Origin: Sporobacter termitidis DSM 10068
GTDB lineage: Bacteria > Bacillota > Clostridia > Oscillospirales > Oscillospiraceae
Assembly: GCF_900130065.1 (NCBI RefSeq)
Contig: NZ_FQXV01000002.1
Coordinates: 186,001-250,000, forward strand
Direction of reading: 5' to 3'
DNA: 64,000 nucleotides
Positions 16,346 to 25,678 of this stretch are shown here, in pieces. Position 1 is the first letter of the stretch; every line of letters starts with the position of its first letter. Below the pieces are notes generated by a model that was not told where the DNA came from, searched no databases, and saw only the letters and a program-made list of their open reading frames with translations. Both the position numbers and the translations under genes were made by a program.

Positions 16346-16497
16346 GCCTCCCTCGGACGAGGGAGGTGGCATTTGCGCAGCAAATGACGGAAGGCGTGCG
16401 CTTCGTTCGCGCCGCTGCGGGTCAGATTCTGCCGCGCGAGACGCGGGGGGCCTCCTTCAGTCGCCTGCGGGCGACAGCTCCCTCGGCTGAGGGAGCC
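16346..16497. repeat. Two-module palindromic repeat element, copy A
   Basis: The left end is CCTCCCTCG-GA-CGAGGGAGG, then TGGC, stem-loop CATTTGC-GCA-GCAAATG and GACGGAAGG. The right end is the same design inverted: CCTTCAGTC, a stem-loop with arms GTCGCC and GGCGAC, then AGCTCCCTC and GAGGGAGCC. The middle 60 bases differ between copies. No coding capacity is seen. Copies C and D share both ends; B is a single module. Confidence 0.8.
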
Positions 16498-16542
16498 AAA
16501 GTAGGGCAAGCTGCCAATCCGGACACTGTATTATGCCCAATC

Positions 16543-17799
16543 CTACTCTACCGGCAGCCCTGTCAGATGCCGCCGGATCATGTCCAGCGCGTGGCTGGAG
16601 GCCGCCGTCCTGACGCGGGCGCGGTCGAAGGGGAGCGCCAGGCTCCGGCACCAAAGGCCGTCGGGGGTCGCAAGGGCCACGAAGACCGTCCCCGGCGCGA
16701 GGCCCGAATCGTCGGAGTCCGGCCCGGCGATGCCGGTGATGCCGACGCCCAGGTCGGACCCGAATTTCTCCCGGACCTGGAGGGCCATCTGCTCCGCCAC
16801 CTCCCGGCTGGCGACGCCTTTCTCGCGGATCAGGCCGGCGTCAACGCCCAGGATGGCAGTTTTCGTCTCGGTGGCGTACGTGGTGATGCTGCCGGGGAAG
16901 ACGCGGGAGGCGCCGGGTATATCGGTGAGGCGCTTGGCCAGGAGCCCGCCGGTGCACGATTCGGCGCAGGAAAGCGTCTTGTTTTTCTCTTTCAAAAGCC
17001 CGACGGCGGTATTCTCCAATGTCTCCGTGTCGATCCCGTAGATGATGTCGCCCAGGACGGCGCGGACCTTTTCGAGGACCGGGGCCATCATCGACTCCGC
17101 TTCCTCTTTTGAACGGGCCCTGGCCGTCACGCGCAGGAGTACCTCGCTGTCCTTGGCGTAGGGGGCCAGCGTGGGGTTTTCCAGCGCGAGCATCATGTCC
17201 CGGAGCCGCGCCTCGACGGCGCTTTCACCCAGGCCGAAGATGTGGATGTTATGGGAGTGTATCTCGGCGTCGGAGAGCTTTTTCAAATACGGCAGGGCGC
17301 AGGACTCCAGCATGGCCCGGCACTCTCTGGGCGGGCCGGGCAGCATAAGCACATGGGTGCCTCCGGACTCGAAGGCGCAGCCGGGCGCCGTGCCGCAGCC
17401 GTTGTGGAAAATGGTGCAGTCCTCGGGCAGGTACGCCTGCTGGTAGTTGTTCTCCGTCAGCTCCATATTGTGGAGGCGGGTTTTAAAGAACGCGCGGATC
17501 TGTTCCGCCTCGTCCTCATTGAAAATCAGCTTTTTCCCGAACGCCTCGGCCAGCGTCTGCTTGGTGAGATCGTCGCAGGTGGGCCCCAGGCCGCCGGTGG
17601 TGATGATGATATCGGCGCGGGCGCGGGCGATGGCCACCGCCTGCTTGAGCCGCTCGGGATTGTCTCCCACCACCGTATGGAAGTACACGTTGACGCCGAT
17701 CTCGGACAGCGCCCTTGAAACGTCCTGCGCGTCCGTATTGGCGATATTCCCCAAAAGCAGCTCTGTGCCGACGCCGATAATCTCCGCCGTATAAGCCAT
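16543..17799 (-). CDS. cinA: CinA family protein (competence/damage-inducible; nucleotide salvage)
   Basis: CinA proteins join an N-terminal molybdopterin-binding-like domain, with ADP-ribose or NMN-related pyrophosphatase activity in some members, to a C-terminal nicotinamide-nucleotide amidohydrolase domain of the PncC type. The 418-residue protein has both. ITTGGLGPTCDDLTKQTLAEAFGK (about 65-90) and MLPGPPREC (about 155) lie in the first; SCAESCTGGLLAKRLTDIPGASRVF (about 275-300) and GITGIAGPDSDDSGL lie in the second. ATG 17799 follows AAGGAGG. It probably recycles by-products of NAD metabolism; a role in competence is an old name rather than evidence. Confidence 0.94.
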   Translation of the reverse strand: MAYTAEIIGVGTELLLGNIANTDAQDVSRALSEIGVNVYFHTVVGDNPERLKQAVAIARARADIIITTGGLGPTCDDLTKQTLAEAFGKKLIFNEDEAEQIRAFFKTRLHNMELTENNYQQAYLPEDCTIFHNGCGTAPGCAFESGGTHVLMLPGPPRECRAMLESCALPYLKKLSDAEIHSHNIHIFGLGESAVEARLRDMMLALENPTLAPYAKDSEVLLRVTARARSKEEAESMMAPVLEKVRAVLGDIIYGIDTETLENTAVGLLKEKNKTLSCAESCTGGLLAKRLTDIPGASRVFPGSITTYATETKTAILGVDAGLIREKGVASREVAEQMALQVREKFGSDLGVGITGIAGPDSDDSGLAPGTVFVALATPDGLWCRSLALPFDRARVRTAASSHALDMIRRHLTGLPVE

Positions 17800-17889
17800 G
17801 CTCCAAGCCTCCTTACGGTCAAATTGGCCGATATAATTCTATTATTTTAGTCGGATATCCGGGCGCCGTCAATGCGTGCGGATAACAGT

Positions 17890-19062
17890 TTACATTTCAA
17901 TATCGATCCTGTCGATGTTCTCAAAAGCCTCATTTACCAGCGCGTCCACGTCCAGGGCCGATTCCGCCGCCACAACGTCGTCAAGCCGCGGCTTCGTCCT
18001 GGGGTGGCGGGGGGTGAAAACGGTGCAGCAGTCCTCGTACGGCAGGATGGACGTGTCGAACGTGCCGATCTTCACCGCCGTCTCCACGATCTCCCGCTTG
18101 TCGAGGCCGATGACGGGGCGCAGGACAGGCAGCCCGGCGCACGCCTCGGTAACGGCCATGGCCTCCAGCGTCTGGCTGGCCACCTGGCCGAGGTTTTCCC
18201 CGGTGACGATCGCCTTACAGCCGTTATATTCCGCCACCTTGGCCGATATGCGCATCATGAACCGCCGCATGATGACCGTAAAGAGCTCCTCCGGGCACTT
18301 TTCCCGGATCTCCTCCTGGATGTGTGTAAACGGCACCACCTTCAGCCGGAGCCGCCCGCAGTATTTCGTCAGGAGGCGGGAAAGCGTCACGACCTTTTCC
18401 TTGGCAAGCTCGGAGGTGTACGGGAAGGAAAAGAAATGCACCGGGATGACCGACACGCCGCGCCGGGCGATCATGTAGGTGGACACGGGGCTGTCGATGC
18501 CGCCGGATAAAAGCGATACCACACGGCCGTTTGTCCCCACCGGCAAGCCGCCCGCCCCCTGCTCGCTGGGGCCGTGGACGTACGCCGCGTAATCCCGGAC
18601 CTCCAGATGGACGGTGAAATCCGGGTTGTGCACGTCGACCCTGACATGGGGATACGCGTCGGCCAGCAGCCCGCCCACGTACTGGGATAGCTGAATGGAC
18701 GTCATCGGAAAGCTCTTGTCCGCCCGCTTCGTCTCCACCTTAAAGGACCCGGCCCGGCTCAGCGCGTCGCCCAGATAGCGCTTCGCCGTTTCCAGAAGCG
18801 CGTCCTTGTCCTTCTCGCAGGCCGCCGCGCGGGATATGGCCACGATGCCGAAAATGGTCTTGACGGCCTCATACGCGCCGTCCATGTCGCAGTCGTCGCT
18901 CTGCGGCTCAACGTAAATCGCCGACTGCACGCTGTAGACCCTGAATTTTCCGAACGGCTTCAGCCGCCGGTTTATGTTGGAGACAAGCTTCATCTCAAAG
19001 CTTTTCCTGTTGAGCCCCTTGAGGACGATCTCGCCCTGCTTGAGTAAAATAATATCTTCCAT
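17890..19062 (-). CDS. thiI: tRNA 4-thiouridine synthase ThiI (short form)
   Basis: ThiI makes 4-thiouridine at tRNA position 8 and can supply sulfur for thiamine. The 390 residues contain an N-terminal ferredoxin-like region (ILLKQGEIVLKGLNRKSFE), a THUMP domain (about 60-165) and the PP-loop ATPase SLLSGGIDSPVSTYMIARRG (about 178). VTGENLGQVASQTLEAM follows near residue 275. There is no C-terminal rhodanese domain, as in Bacillus-type ThiI, which depends on a separate cysteine desulfurase; none is encoded nearby. Cys residues near the C-terminus (YEDCCTVF) are noted. It begins 80 bases after comM on the same strand. Confidence 0.94.
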   Translation of the reverse strand: MEDIILLKQGEIVLKGLNRKSFEMKLVSNINRRLKPFGKFRVYSVQSAIYVEPQSDDCDMDGAYEAVKTIFGIVAISRAAACEKDKDALLETAKRYLGDALSRAGSFKVETKRADKSFPMTSIQLSQYVGGLLADAYPHVRVDVHNPDFTVHLEVRDYAAYVHGPSEQGAGGLPVGTNGRVVSLLSGGIDSPVSTYMIARRGVSVIPVHFFSFPYTSELAKEKVVTLSRLLTKYCGRLRLKVVPFTHIQEEIREKCPEELFTVIMRRFMMRISAKVAEYNGCKAIVTGENLGQVASQTLEAMAVTEACAGLPVLRPVIGLDKREIVETAVKIGTFDTSILPYEDCCTVFTPRHPRTKPRLDDVVAAESALDVDALVNEAFENIDRIDIEM

Positions 19063-19142
19063 GTATTTGTCCTGTTCTGCTTCGTTATAAAAACTCCCGT
19101 GGGAATCTTCATTGTTTTAAGTATTTAAATTCGGTTTGAGCA

Positions 19143-20663
19143 CTATCCGCCTTCTCTGAAATCGTACGTCCTGTATTGTATAGCCTCTGCCAGGTGCTGG
19201 CGTTCTATGCTCTCGCTTGAGGCCAGGTCCGCGATGGTGCGGGCCACGCGCAGGATGCGGTCGTAGGAGCGGGCGGTGAGGCCCAGACGGTCGTAGGCGT
19301 CCTTCATGAGCTTTTCGCAGGTGCTGTCCAGGGCGCAGTATGTGTCTAAAAGCTTTGAACCTATGTAGGCGTTGCACTCGGCGCCTGTCCCGGCATAGCG
19401 GGTCTGCTGCAGCGCCCGGGCCGCGTTGACGCGCTCGCGGATGGCGGCGGACGACTCGGCGTTCGGCTTGTCGCGCAGCTCCTCGAATTCCAGCGCCGGC
19501 ACCTCAATGACCATGTCGATGCGGTCCAGAAGCGGGCCGGACAGGCGCTCGTGATATCTTTGGACGGCGTTTTCCGAGCAGGTGCAGCGGTGGGAGGGGT
19601 GACCGTACCAGCCGCAGCGGCAGGGGTTCATGGCGCACACCAGCATGAACCGGCAGGGGTACGTCATGGACGCGCTGGCGCGGGAAATGGTGACCTGTCC
19701 GTCCTCCAGGGGCTGGCGCAGGGATTCCAGCACGTCGGAGGTGAATTCCGGCAGCTCGTCCAGAAAGAGGACGCCGTTGTGGGCCAGGGAAATCTCACCG
19801 GGCCTGGGGTTGGAGGTGCCGCCCGCCATGGCGGTGGCGGAGATGGTGTGGTGGGGCGAGCGGAAGGGCCGCGTCGTCACGATGGGATTGTCCCGGTCCG
19901 TGAGGCCCATGACGGAGTGAATCTCCGTACATTCCAGCATTTCAACCCGGCTCATGTCCGGCAGGATCGTCGGCAGCCGCTTGGCCAGCATGCTTTTTCC
20001 GGCCCCGGGCGGGCCCACCAGCAGGATGTTATGCCCGCCGGCCGCCGCCACCTCCAGGGCGCGCTTGACGTTGTCCTGCCCCTTGACCTCGGAGAAGTCC
20101 AGCGTCTGCGGATAGACGGGCGCGGGCTCCTTCGGCTCCACGGGCGCGATGGGCTCCGTGCCGTCGAGATGATTCAAAAGCTGGCTGACGTTTGCAATGG
20201 GATAAACCGTGACGCCGGAGGCATACGACGCTTCGGCGGCGTTGTCCGCCGGGACGAAGAGCTTTGCTATCCCGGCCCGCTCGGCCGCCAACGCCATCGG
20301 CAAGGCGCCCGTCACCGGCCGGAGCTCGCCCGACAGCGACAGCTCTCCGAAAAAGGCGCCGTCCTCCGGCAGCGGGCCGATGTAGTCCGCGGCGGCGAGG
20401 ATGCCCAGCATAACCGGCAGGTCGTAGACCGTGCCGGCTTTTTTCGTATTGGCGGGAGCCAGGTTCACCGTAATGCGGCTGACCGGGAATTTGATCCCGC
20501 AGTTTTTAATCGCCGCCCGGACGCGCTCCCGCGCCTCCTTGACGGCAATGTCGGCCAGCCCGACAATATCAAAGCTGGGCAGGCCCCCCGACAGATAGCA
20601 CTCGACGGAAACCTCATAGCCGGAAATACCGCCGAGGCCGAGGGAACGGATTTTGGAGACCAT
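19143..20663 (-). CDS. comM: ComM/YifB family Mg-chelatase-like AAA+ ATPase
   Basis: This family combines an N-terminal Lon-protease-like fold (VECYLSGGLPSFDIVGLAD, NLAPANTKKAG) with an AAA+ domain and a C-terminal Mg-chelatase-like helical region. In naturally transformable bacteria ComM drives branch migration of incoming DNA; in others its role is unclear. The 506-residue length is usual. Walker A GPPGAGKSMLAKRLP is near residue 220, Walker B NGVLFLDELPEF near 290, and a four-cysteine insert (CAMNPCRCGWYGHPSHRCTC) follows near 345. It is followed by thiI and preceded by dcd, 22 bases away, so these genes may share a transcript. Confidence 0.93.
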   Translation of the reverse strand: MVSKIRSLGLGGISGYEVSVECYLSGGLPSFDIVGLADIAVKEARERVRAAIKNCGIKFPVSRITVNLAPANTKKAGTVYDLPVMLGILAAADYIGPLPEDGAFFGELSLSGELRPVTGALPMALAAERAGIAKLFVPADNAAEASYASGVTVYPIANVSQLLNHLDGTEPIAPVEPKEPAPVYPQTLDFSEVKGQDNVKRALEVAAAGGHNILLVGPPGAGKSMLAKRLPTILPDMSRVEMLECTEIHSVMGLTDRDNPIVTTRPFRSPHHTISATAMAGGTSNPRPGEISLAHNGVLFLDELPEFTSDVLESLRQPLEDGQVTISRASASMTYPCRFMLVCAMNPCRCGWYGHPSHRCTCSENAVQRYHERLSGPLLDRIDMVIEVPALEFEELRDKPNAESSAAIRERVNAARALQQTRYAGTGAECNAYIGSKLLDTYCALDSTCEKLMKDAYDRLGLTARSYDRILRVARTIADLASSESIERQHLAEAIQYRTYDFREGG

Positions 20664-20685
20664 GCGATGGCTCCTTTCGTTGGCG

Positions 20686-21207
20686 TTATTTTTCGAAATC
20701 CTTGTACATCAGGCTCGGCTGGATTCCGGTATTGTTCTGGTATTTGCCGCTGTTATACAAGTCGTATTCGCCGCTGATGTCATGATAATATATCTGGCAG
20801 ACCTCGACGTTGGGATATATTTTCACGGGCTGGACGCAGAATATCTCCAGGGTCCAGTACCCGGCGAAGCCGACGTCGCCAAAGCCGGCGGAGACATGGA
20901 CGAACAGTCCGAGCCTGCCGGTGGAGGAGCGGCCCTCAAGCATCGGCACGTATTTATCGGTCTTTGTGAATTCGTTCGTCCTGCCCAGATACAATCTGCG
21001 GGGCTCCAGCATCAGCCCGCTTTCAGGTATCTCAATCTTCTTTGCCGGATTCGGCTTTTTCATATCGAGGACGTCATTTTCATAAACCAGCAGCTCGTTG
21101 GCCAGTGACAGATTGTAGCTGTTGGGATTTATCCGGCTTTCATCAAACGGCTCAATAATGATTTCTTTTCCGATATGGCGCAATATCTCTTTGCCCGACA
21201 GAATCAT
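20686..21207 (-). CDS. dcd: dCTP deaminase
   Basis: The enzyme deaminates dCTP to dUTP (or dUMP in bifunctional members) to feed thymidylate synthesis. The 173-residue sequence has the trimeric dUTPase-like fold with the signatures EGRSSTGRLGLFVHVSAGFGD (about 90-110) and GYWTLEI. The C-terminal tail (YDLYNSGKYQNNTGIQPSL) is the segment that closes over the nucleotide. ATG 21207 begins MILSGKEILRHIG, typical of the family. Whether it is mono- or bifunctional cannot be decided from these motifs. It is upstream of comM in the same direction. Confidence 0.9.
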   Translation of the reverse strand: MILSGKEILRHIGKEIIIEPFDESRINPNSYNLSLANELLVYENDVLDMKKPNPAKKIEIPESGLMLEPRRLYLGRTNEFTKTDKYVPMLEGRSSTGRLGLFVHVSAGFGDVGFAGYWTLEIFCVQPVKIYPNVEVCQIYYHDISGEYDLYNSGKYQNNTGIQPSLMYKDFEK

Positions 21208-21263
21208 ATAATAACAATCTCGCTTTCAAAAATAACGCTGCAGTCAGCAGTGCTTTTCATTTT

Positions 21264-21719
21264 TCATTCTCTTTTCAGCCGCATTTCATAGTAACACAGG
21301 TAATCGCCGTTCGCCGGGAGCTTGTGATAGGCGCGCTCCTCATAGCCGCGCTTTATGTACATGGACTGCGCGGGCAGCGAGGCGTCGAGGCGAATCTCGC
21401 CGTAGACGGCGAAGAGCATTTTCTCCATAAAATCGAGGAATTCCCGGCCGAAGCCTCGCCCCTGGAAGGCCGGCAGGACAAACAGGCGGTAGATCTCGTT
21501 TTCCTTGACAGAGCCGGTGCCGATCACGGCGCCGCCGGCGCTGAAAACGTAGACGCGGCCCCGCTCAATGTCCTCCAGAATACCGGCGTCGTGGTGGTGC
21601 GCCAGAAAAAAGTCCACCGCCCCCTTGGGGTAATAACGGGGATAGACCGCCGTGATCGTCTCCCGGACGATCGCCCTGACCGTATTGAAATGTTCTCCGG
21701 ACGCTTTTTCTATCCGCAT
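21264..21719 (-). CDS. GNAT family N-acetyltransferase
   Basis: A single-domain acetyltransferase of about 151 residues starting MRIEKASGEHFNTVRAIVRETI. The acetyl-CoA loop is VLPAFQGRGFGREFLDFME (about 85-103), followed by LDASLPAQSMYIKRGYEERAY, the usual beta-5/alpha-4 pattern. Substrate is unknown. The frame is open up to ATG 21800, but a likely promoter on the minus strand (TTGCAA 21817-21812, 18-base gap, TATACT 21793-21788) overlaps that first codon region. The internal ATG 21719 is therefore the better start, although its ribosome site (GGGG) is only moderate. It is divergent from nifJ. Confidence 0.82.
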   Translation of the reverse strand: MRIEKASGEHFNTVRAIVRETITAVYPRYYPKGAVDFFLAHHHDAGILEDIERGRVYVFSAGGAVIGTGSVKENEIYRLFVLPAFQGRGFGREFLDFMEKMLFAVYGEIRLDASLPAQSMYIKRGYEERAYHKLPANGDYLCYYEMRLKRE

Positions 21720-21787
21720 GCCGTAAACCCCGCAAATTCGCCGCCTTGCTCTTTTCTTTTCATGTGGAGGGCAAAATATGTCAGTTA

Positions 21788-21817
21788 AGTATATCATCAA
21801 TCATGTTATTATTGCAA
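21788..21817 (-). promoter_or_regulatory. Likely promoter of the GNAT gene
   Basis: On the minus strand TTGCAA (21817-21812) is followed after 18 bases by TATACT (21793-21788). Transcription would start near 21781, inside the longer GNAT frame, supporting the downstream start codon. Confidence 0.45.
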
Positions 21818-21860
21818 CGGCTGACATTCGATCCCCGGGGTAATTCATGGAAAAATACAA

Positions 21861-21889
21861 TTTACACCGTCTTTGGGGAATGATATAAT
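21861..21889 (+). promoter_or_regulatory. Promoter of nifJ
   Basis: TTTACA (21861-21866), a 17-base spacer and TATAAT (21884-21889) give a near-consensus sigma-A promoter, fitting the high expression expected of this enzyme. The leader is about 85 bases. Confidence 0.8.
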
Positions 21890-21979
21890 AGTCTGACTAT
21901 ACGTTAAAGCGATAAACAGCGGATAAATGATGAAAGATGGAACAAAGATAAAATCAAAACCAGGAAAGGATGAACACTT

Positions 21980-24900
21980 ATGGCTCGTAAGCTCAAGACC
22001 ATGGACGGCAACAACGCAGCCGCTCACGTTGCGTACGCCTTTACCGACGTCGCCGCAATCTATCCGATCACCCCGTCCTCGACGATGGCGGAATACGTCG
22101 ACAAATGGTCGGCGAACGGACAAAAGAATATCTTCGGCCAGCCCGTCAAGGTGCTTGAAATGCAGTCGGAAGCAGGCGCGGCAGGCGCTGTTCACGGCTC
22201 GATCATGTCGGGTGCGCTGACCAGCACGTTCACAGCATCCCAGGGGCTTCTCCTCATGATCCCCAACATGTACAAGTGGGCGGGCGAACAGATGCCCGCT
22301 GTCATCCACGTCTCCGCCCGGACGGTCGCCACCCACGCCCTCTCCATTTTCGGCGATCAGGGCGATGTTATGGCCTGCCGGCAAACGGGCTTTGCCATGC
22401 TGGCCTCCAGCAGCCCGCAGGAGGCAATGGACCTGGGCGCCGTGGCGCATTTGTCGGCCATCCGCGGCAGCATGCCGTTTATGCACTTCTTCGACGGGTT
22501 CCGGACCTCTCACGAAATGCAGAAAATCGAGGTGTGGGACTATAACGATCTGGCCGAGATGCTCGATTACGACGCGCTGAACACCTTCCGCCGCCGGGCG
22601 AACAACCCCAATCATCCGGTCCTCCGCGGCTCGGCGCAGAACGGGGACATCTTCTTCCAGGCCAGGGAGGCCATCAACGGCAAATATGCGGCGCTCCCCG
22701 ACGTGGTGGAGGGCTACATGAACACGATCAACAAAAAGCTCGGCACGGACTACAAGCTCTTCAATTACTACGGCGCGCCCGACGCCAAGCACGTCATCGT
22801 CGCCATGGGCTCCGTCTGCGAGACGGCGGAGGAGGTCGTGGATTATCTGAACGCCTCCGGCCAGAAGACCGGCCTTGTCAAGGTCCGCCTGTACCGCCCC
22901 TTCAGCGTGCAGCACTTCCTGAACACTCTGCCGCCCACCGTGGAGACTATCGGGATTCTGGACCGCACGAAGGAACCCGGTTCCGTCGGCGAGCCGCTGT
23001 ATCTGGACGTTTACTCGGCGCTCTGCGGAAAGGGCATCACCGTCGTCGGCGGCCGTTACGGCCTGGCCAGCAAGGACACGACGCCCGGCGCCGTCATCGC
23101 CGCGTTCCGGAATATCCAGGGCAAAAATCCGAAAACGAACTTTACCATCGGCATCGAGGACGACGTGACGCGCCTGTCCCTGCCCATCACGGAGGAGCCG
23201 GACACCACGCCGAAGGACATCATCTCCTGCAAGTTCTGGGGCCTCGGGTCCGACGGCACCGTCGGCGCCAACAAGAACTCCATCAAGATCATCGGCGACC
23301 ACACCGACCTGAAGGCGCAGGCGTACTTCCAGTACGACTCCCGGAAATCCGGCGGCGTGACGATCAGCCATCTCCGCTTCGGCAAGAGCCCTATCAAATC
23401 CACATACTACGTGTCCAAGGCGAACTTTGTGGCCTGCCATAACCCGTCGTATCTCGAAATCTTCGACATGGTGCAGGACGTCAAGCCCGGCGGCGTCTTC
23501 CTGGCAAACTGTGCCTGGGACGTTGAAGAGCTTGGCAAGCGGCTCCCCGCCGGCGCGAAGAAATATCTTGCCGACAACAACATCCGCTTCTACACCTGCG
23601 ACGCGGAAAAGATCGCCCGGGAGCTGGGCCTTGGCAACAAGACCAACGCCATACTGCAGGCGGCCTTCTTCAAGCTGTCCGATATCCTGCCCCTTGACGA
23701 CGCCGTCAAATATATGAAGGACGCCGTCAGGACGACCTACGGCCGCAAGGGCGAGGACATCGTCAACATGAACGTCAAGGCCATTGACGCGGGCCTTGAA
23801 AGCCTCGTAAAAATCGACATTCCGGCCTCCTGGAAGACCCCGGCCGCCGACAAACCGGCCCCGGCAATCGAAACCGACAGGCCGGACGTGGCGAAATACG
23901 TCTGCGGCGTCATGGAGACCATGAACAGCATGCGCGGCGACAAGCTGCCTGTTTCCGCGTTTCTGGACACGGAGAGCGGCTCCTTTGTCCCGGCCGGCAC
24001 GGCGGCCTTTGAAAAGCGCAAGATCGCCATCGACGTGCCGACATGGATTCCCGAAAACTGCATCCAGTGCAACCAGTGCTCCTACGTCTGCCCCCACTCC
24101 GTCATCCGCGCGTTCGCCCTCGACCCCGAGGAAGCAGCAAACGCGCCCGAGGGCATGAAAATGGTCCCGATGACCGGCAAGGGCAACGAGCAGCGCAAGT
24201 TCGCCATCACCCCCTCCGTCTTCGACTGCACGGGCTGCGGCTCCTGCGCCAACGTCTGCCCCGCCAAGAACAAAGCCCTCGTCATGAAGCCTCTGGATGA
24301 GCAGGCCGACCAGCAGAAATATTTCGATTACGCCGACAAGCACGTCTCCCGCAATAAGGACACCGGCTTCGCGCCCGCCTCTCTGAAGGGCTCCCAGTTC
24401 AAAAAGCCGCTCCTGGAGTACCCCGGCGCCTGCGCCGGCTGTGGCGAGACGCCGTACGCCCGGCTCGTCACCCAGCTCTTCGGCGACAGGATGTTCATCG
24501 CCAACGCCACGGGCTGCTCCTCCATCTGGGCCGGCAGCGCGCCCACGACGCCCTACACCGTCGGCCCCGACGGGAAGGGGCCGGCCTGGTCCAACTCCCT
24601 GTTTGAGGACAACGCCGAGTTCGGGCTCGGCATGGCGACGGCCTCCGTCCAGCGCCGGGAGGGCGTCCGCCTGGCGGCCCGTGAGCTCACGGACAAGGTG
24701 GGCGACGCCGCCGTCAAAACGGCCATCGAGAACTGGCTCGCCGCCTTCAACGACGGCGACGCTTCCAAGGCGGCCGGCAAGGCGCTGGAGGACGCGCTGG
24801 AAAGCGCCCTGAAAAAGCCCGGGGATTTCCCCTTCAAAACGCAGCTGCAGGCGCTTTATGACCTGCGCGACCAGTTCGTCAAGCCCTCCGTCTGGATCTT

Positions 24901-25543
24901 CGGCGGCGACGGCTGGGCCTACGACATCGGCTACGGCGGGCTCGACCACGTCATCGCCTCCGGCGAGAACGTCAACATCCTCGTCTTTGACACCGAGGTC
25001 TACTCCAACACCGGCGGCCAGGCCTCAAAATCCACGCCCACCGGCGCCGTTGCCCAGTTCGCCGCGGCGGGCAAATCCGTCAAGAAAAAAGACCTGGCGC
25101 AGATCGCCATGTCCTACGGCTACGTGTACGTGGCGCAGGTCTCCATGGGCGCCAGCCAGCAGCAGACGCTCAAGGCTATTCTCGAGGCGGAAAGCTACGA
25201 CGGCCCGTCTCTTGTCATTGCCTACGCGCCCTGCATCAACCACGGCATCCGGGCCGGCATGGGCAAATCCCAGACCGAGATGAAAAAAGCGGTCGATTCC
25301 GGCTACTGGAACCTGCTGCGCTTTGACCCGAGGCTCGCCGCTGAGGGCAAAAATCCGCTCAGCATCGACAGCAAGGCGCCCACCGAGAGCTACAACGACT
25401 TTATCATGGGCGAGGTCCGCTACAGCTCGCTGAAGCTGGAATTCCCCGAGCGCGCCGAGGTGCTCTTCTCCACCGCCGAAAAAGAGGCGCAGGCGCGGTA
25501 TAACAGCCTTGTGAAGCAGAAGGAAATGTATGACGCCAAATAG
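21980..25543 (+). CDS. nifJ: Pyruvate:ferredoxin (flavodoxin) oxidoreductase
   Basis: This central anaerobic enzyme converts pyruvate and CoA to acetyl-CoA and CO2 with reduction of ferredoxin. It is the one-chain form, 1187 residues. The N-terminal pyrimidine-binding domain starts YPITPSSTMAEYVD, and domain II and gamma-like domains follow. Two [4Fe-4S] sites lie at about residues 694-704 (CIQCNQCSYVC) and about 749-760 (CTGCGSCANVC). The C-terminal thiamine-diphosphate domain has GACAGCGETPYARL, the loop ATGCSS, and GGDGWAYDIGYGGLDHV near 975. ATG 21980 follows AGGAAAGGA. It has a strong promoter and its own terminator, so it is a single-gene unit. Confidence 0.97.
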   Translation: MARKLKTMDGNNAAAHVAYAFTDVAAIYPITPSSTMAEYVDKWSANGQKNIFGQPVKVLEMQSEAGAAGAVHGSIMSGALTSTFTASQGLLLMIPNMYKWAGEQMPAVIHVSARTVATHALSIFGDQGDVMACRQTGFAMLASSSPQEAMDLGAVAHLSAIRGSMPFMHFFDGFRTSHEMQKIEVWDYNDLAEMLDYDALNTFRRRANNPNHPVLRGSAQNGDIFFQAREAINGKYAALPDVVEGYMNTINKKLGTDYKLFNYYGAPDAKHVIVAMGSVCETAEEVVDYLNASGQKTGLVKVRLYRPFSVQHFLNTLPPTVETIGILDRTKEPGSVGEPLYLDVYSALCGKGITVVGGRYGLASKDTTPGAVIAAFRNIQGKNPKTNFTIGIEDDVTRLSLPITEEPDTTPKDIISCKFWGLGSDGTVGANKNSIKIIGDHTDLKAQAYFQYDSRKSGGVTISHLRFGKSPIKSTYYVSKANFVACHNPSYLEIFDMVQDVKPGGVFLANCAWDVEELGKRLPAGAKKYLADNNIRFYTCDAEKIARELGLGNKTNAILQAAFFKLSDILPLDDAVKYMKDAVRTTYGRKGEDIVNMNVKAIDAGLESLVKIDIPASWKTPAADKPAPAIETDRPDVAKYVCGVMETMNSMRGDKLPVSAFLDTESGSFVPAGTAAFEKRKIAIDVPTWIPENCIQCNQCSYVCPHSVIRAFALDPEEAANAPEGMKMVPMTGKGNEQRKFAITPSVFDCTGCGSCANVCPAKNKALVMKPLDEQADQQKYFDYADKHVSRNKDTGFAPASLKGSQFKKPLLEYPGACAGCGETPYARLVTQLFGDRMFIANATGCSSIWAGSAPTTPYTVGPDGKGPAWSNSLFEDNAEFGLGMATASVQRREGVRLAARELTDKVGDAAVKTAIENWLAAFNDGDASKAAGKALEDALESALKKPGDFPFKTQLQALYDLRDQFVKPSVWIFGGDGWAYDIGYGGLDHVIASGENVNILVFDTEVYSNTGGQASKSTPTGAVAQFAAAGKSVKKKDLAQIAMSYGYVYVAQVSMGASQQQTLKAILEAESYDGPSLVIAYAPCINHGIRAGMGKSQTEMKKAVDSGYWNLLRFDPRLAAEGKNPLSIDSKAPTESYNDFIMGEVRYSSLKLEFPERAEVLFSTAEKEAQARYNSLVKQKEMYDAK

Positions 25544-25562
25544 CGGCAATCTATAAAACCGA

Positions 25563-25603
25563 GCGAGACATTTTGCAGCATGTAAAATGTCTCGCTTTAT
25601 TTT
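25563..25603 (+). terminator. Terminator of nifJ
   Basis: GCGAGACATTTT (25563-25574) pairs perfectly with AAAATGTCTCGC (25584-25595) and is followed by TTTATTTT. It lies 20 bases after the nifJ stop. Confidence 0.9.
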
Positions 25604-25678
25604 GACAGGATTTTCATATATACTGGGATCGTTTCAATCTCTTGCAGAAGAAGAGCTTAGCAAAGGAGCGCGATATAT

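Noticed and set aside
21845-24949. A 1,034-codon open frame on the minus strand
   Set aside because: It is the mirror of nifJ. High GC and codon bias leave the antisense frame free of stops; its sequence has no domain and shows low-complexity antisense composition.
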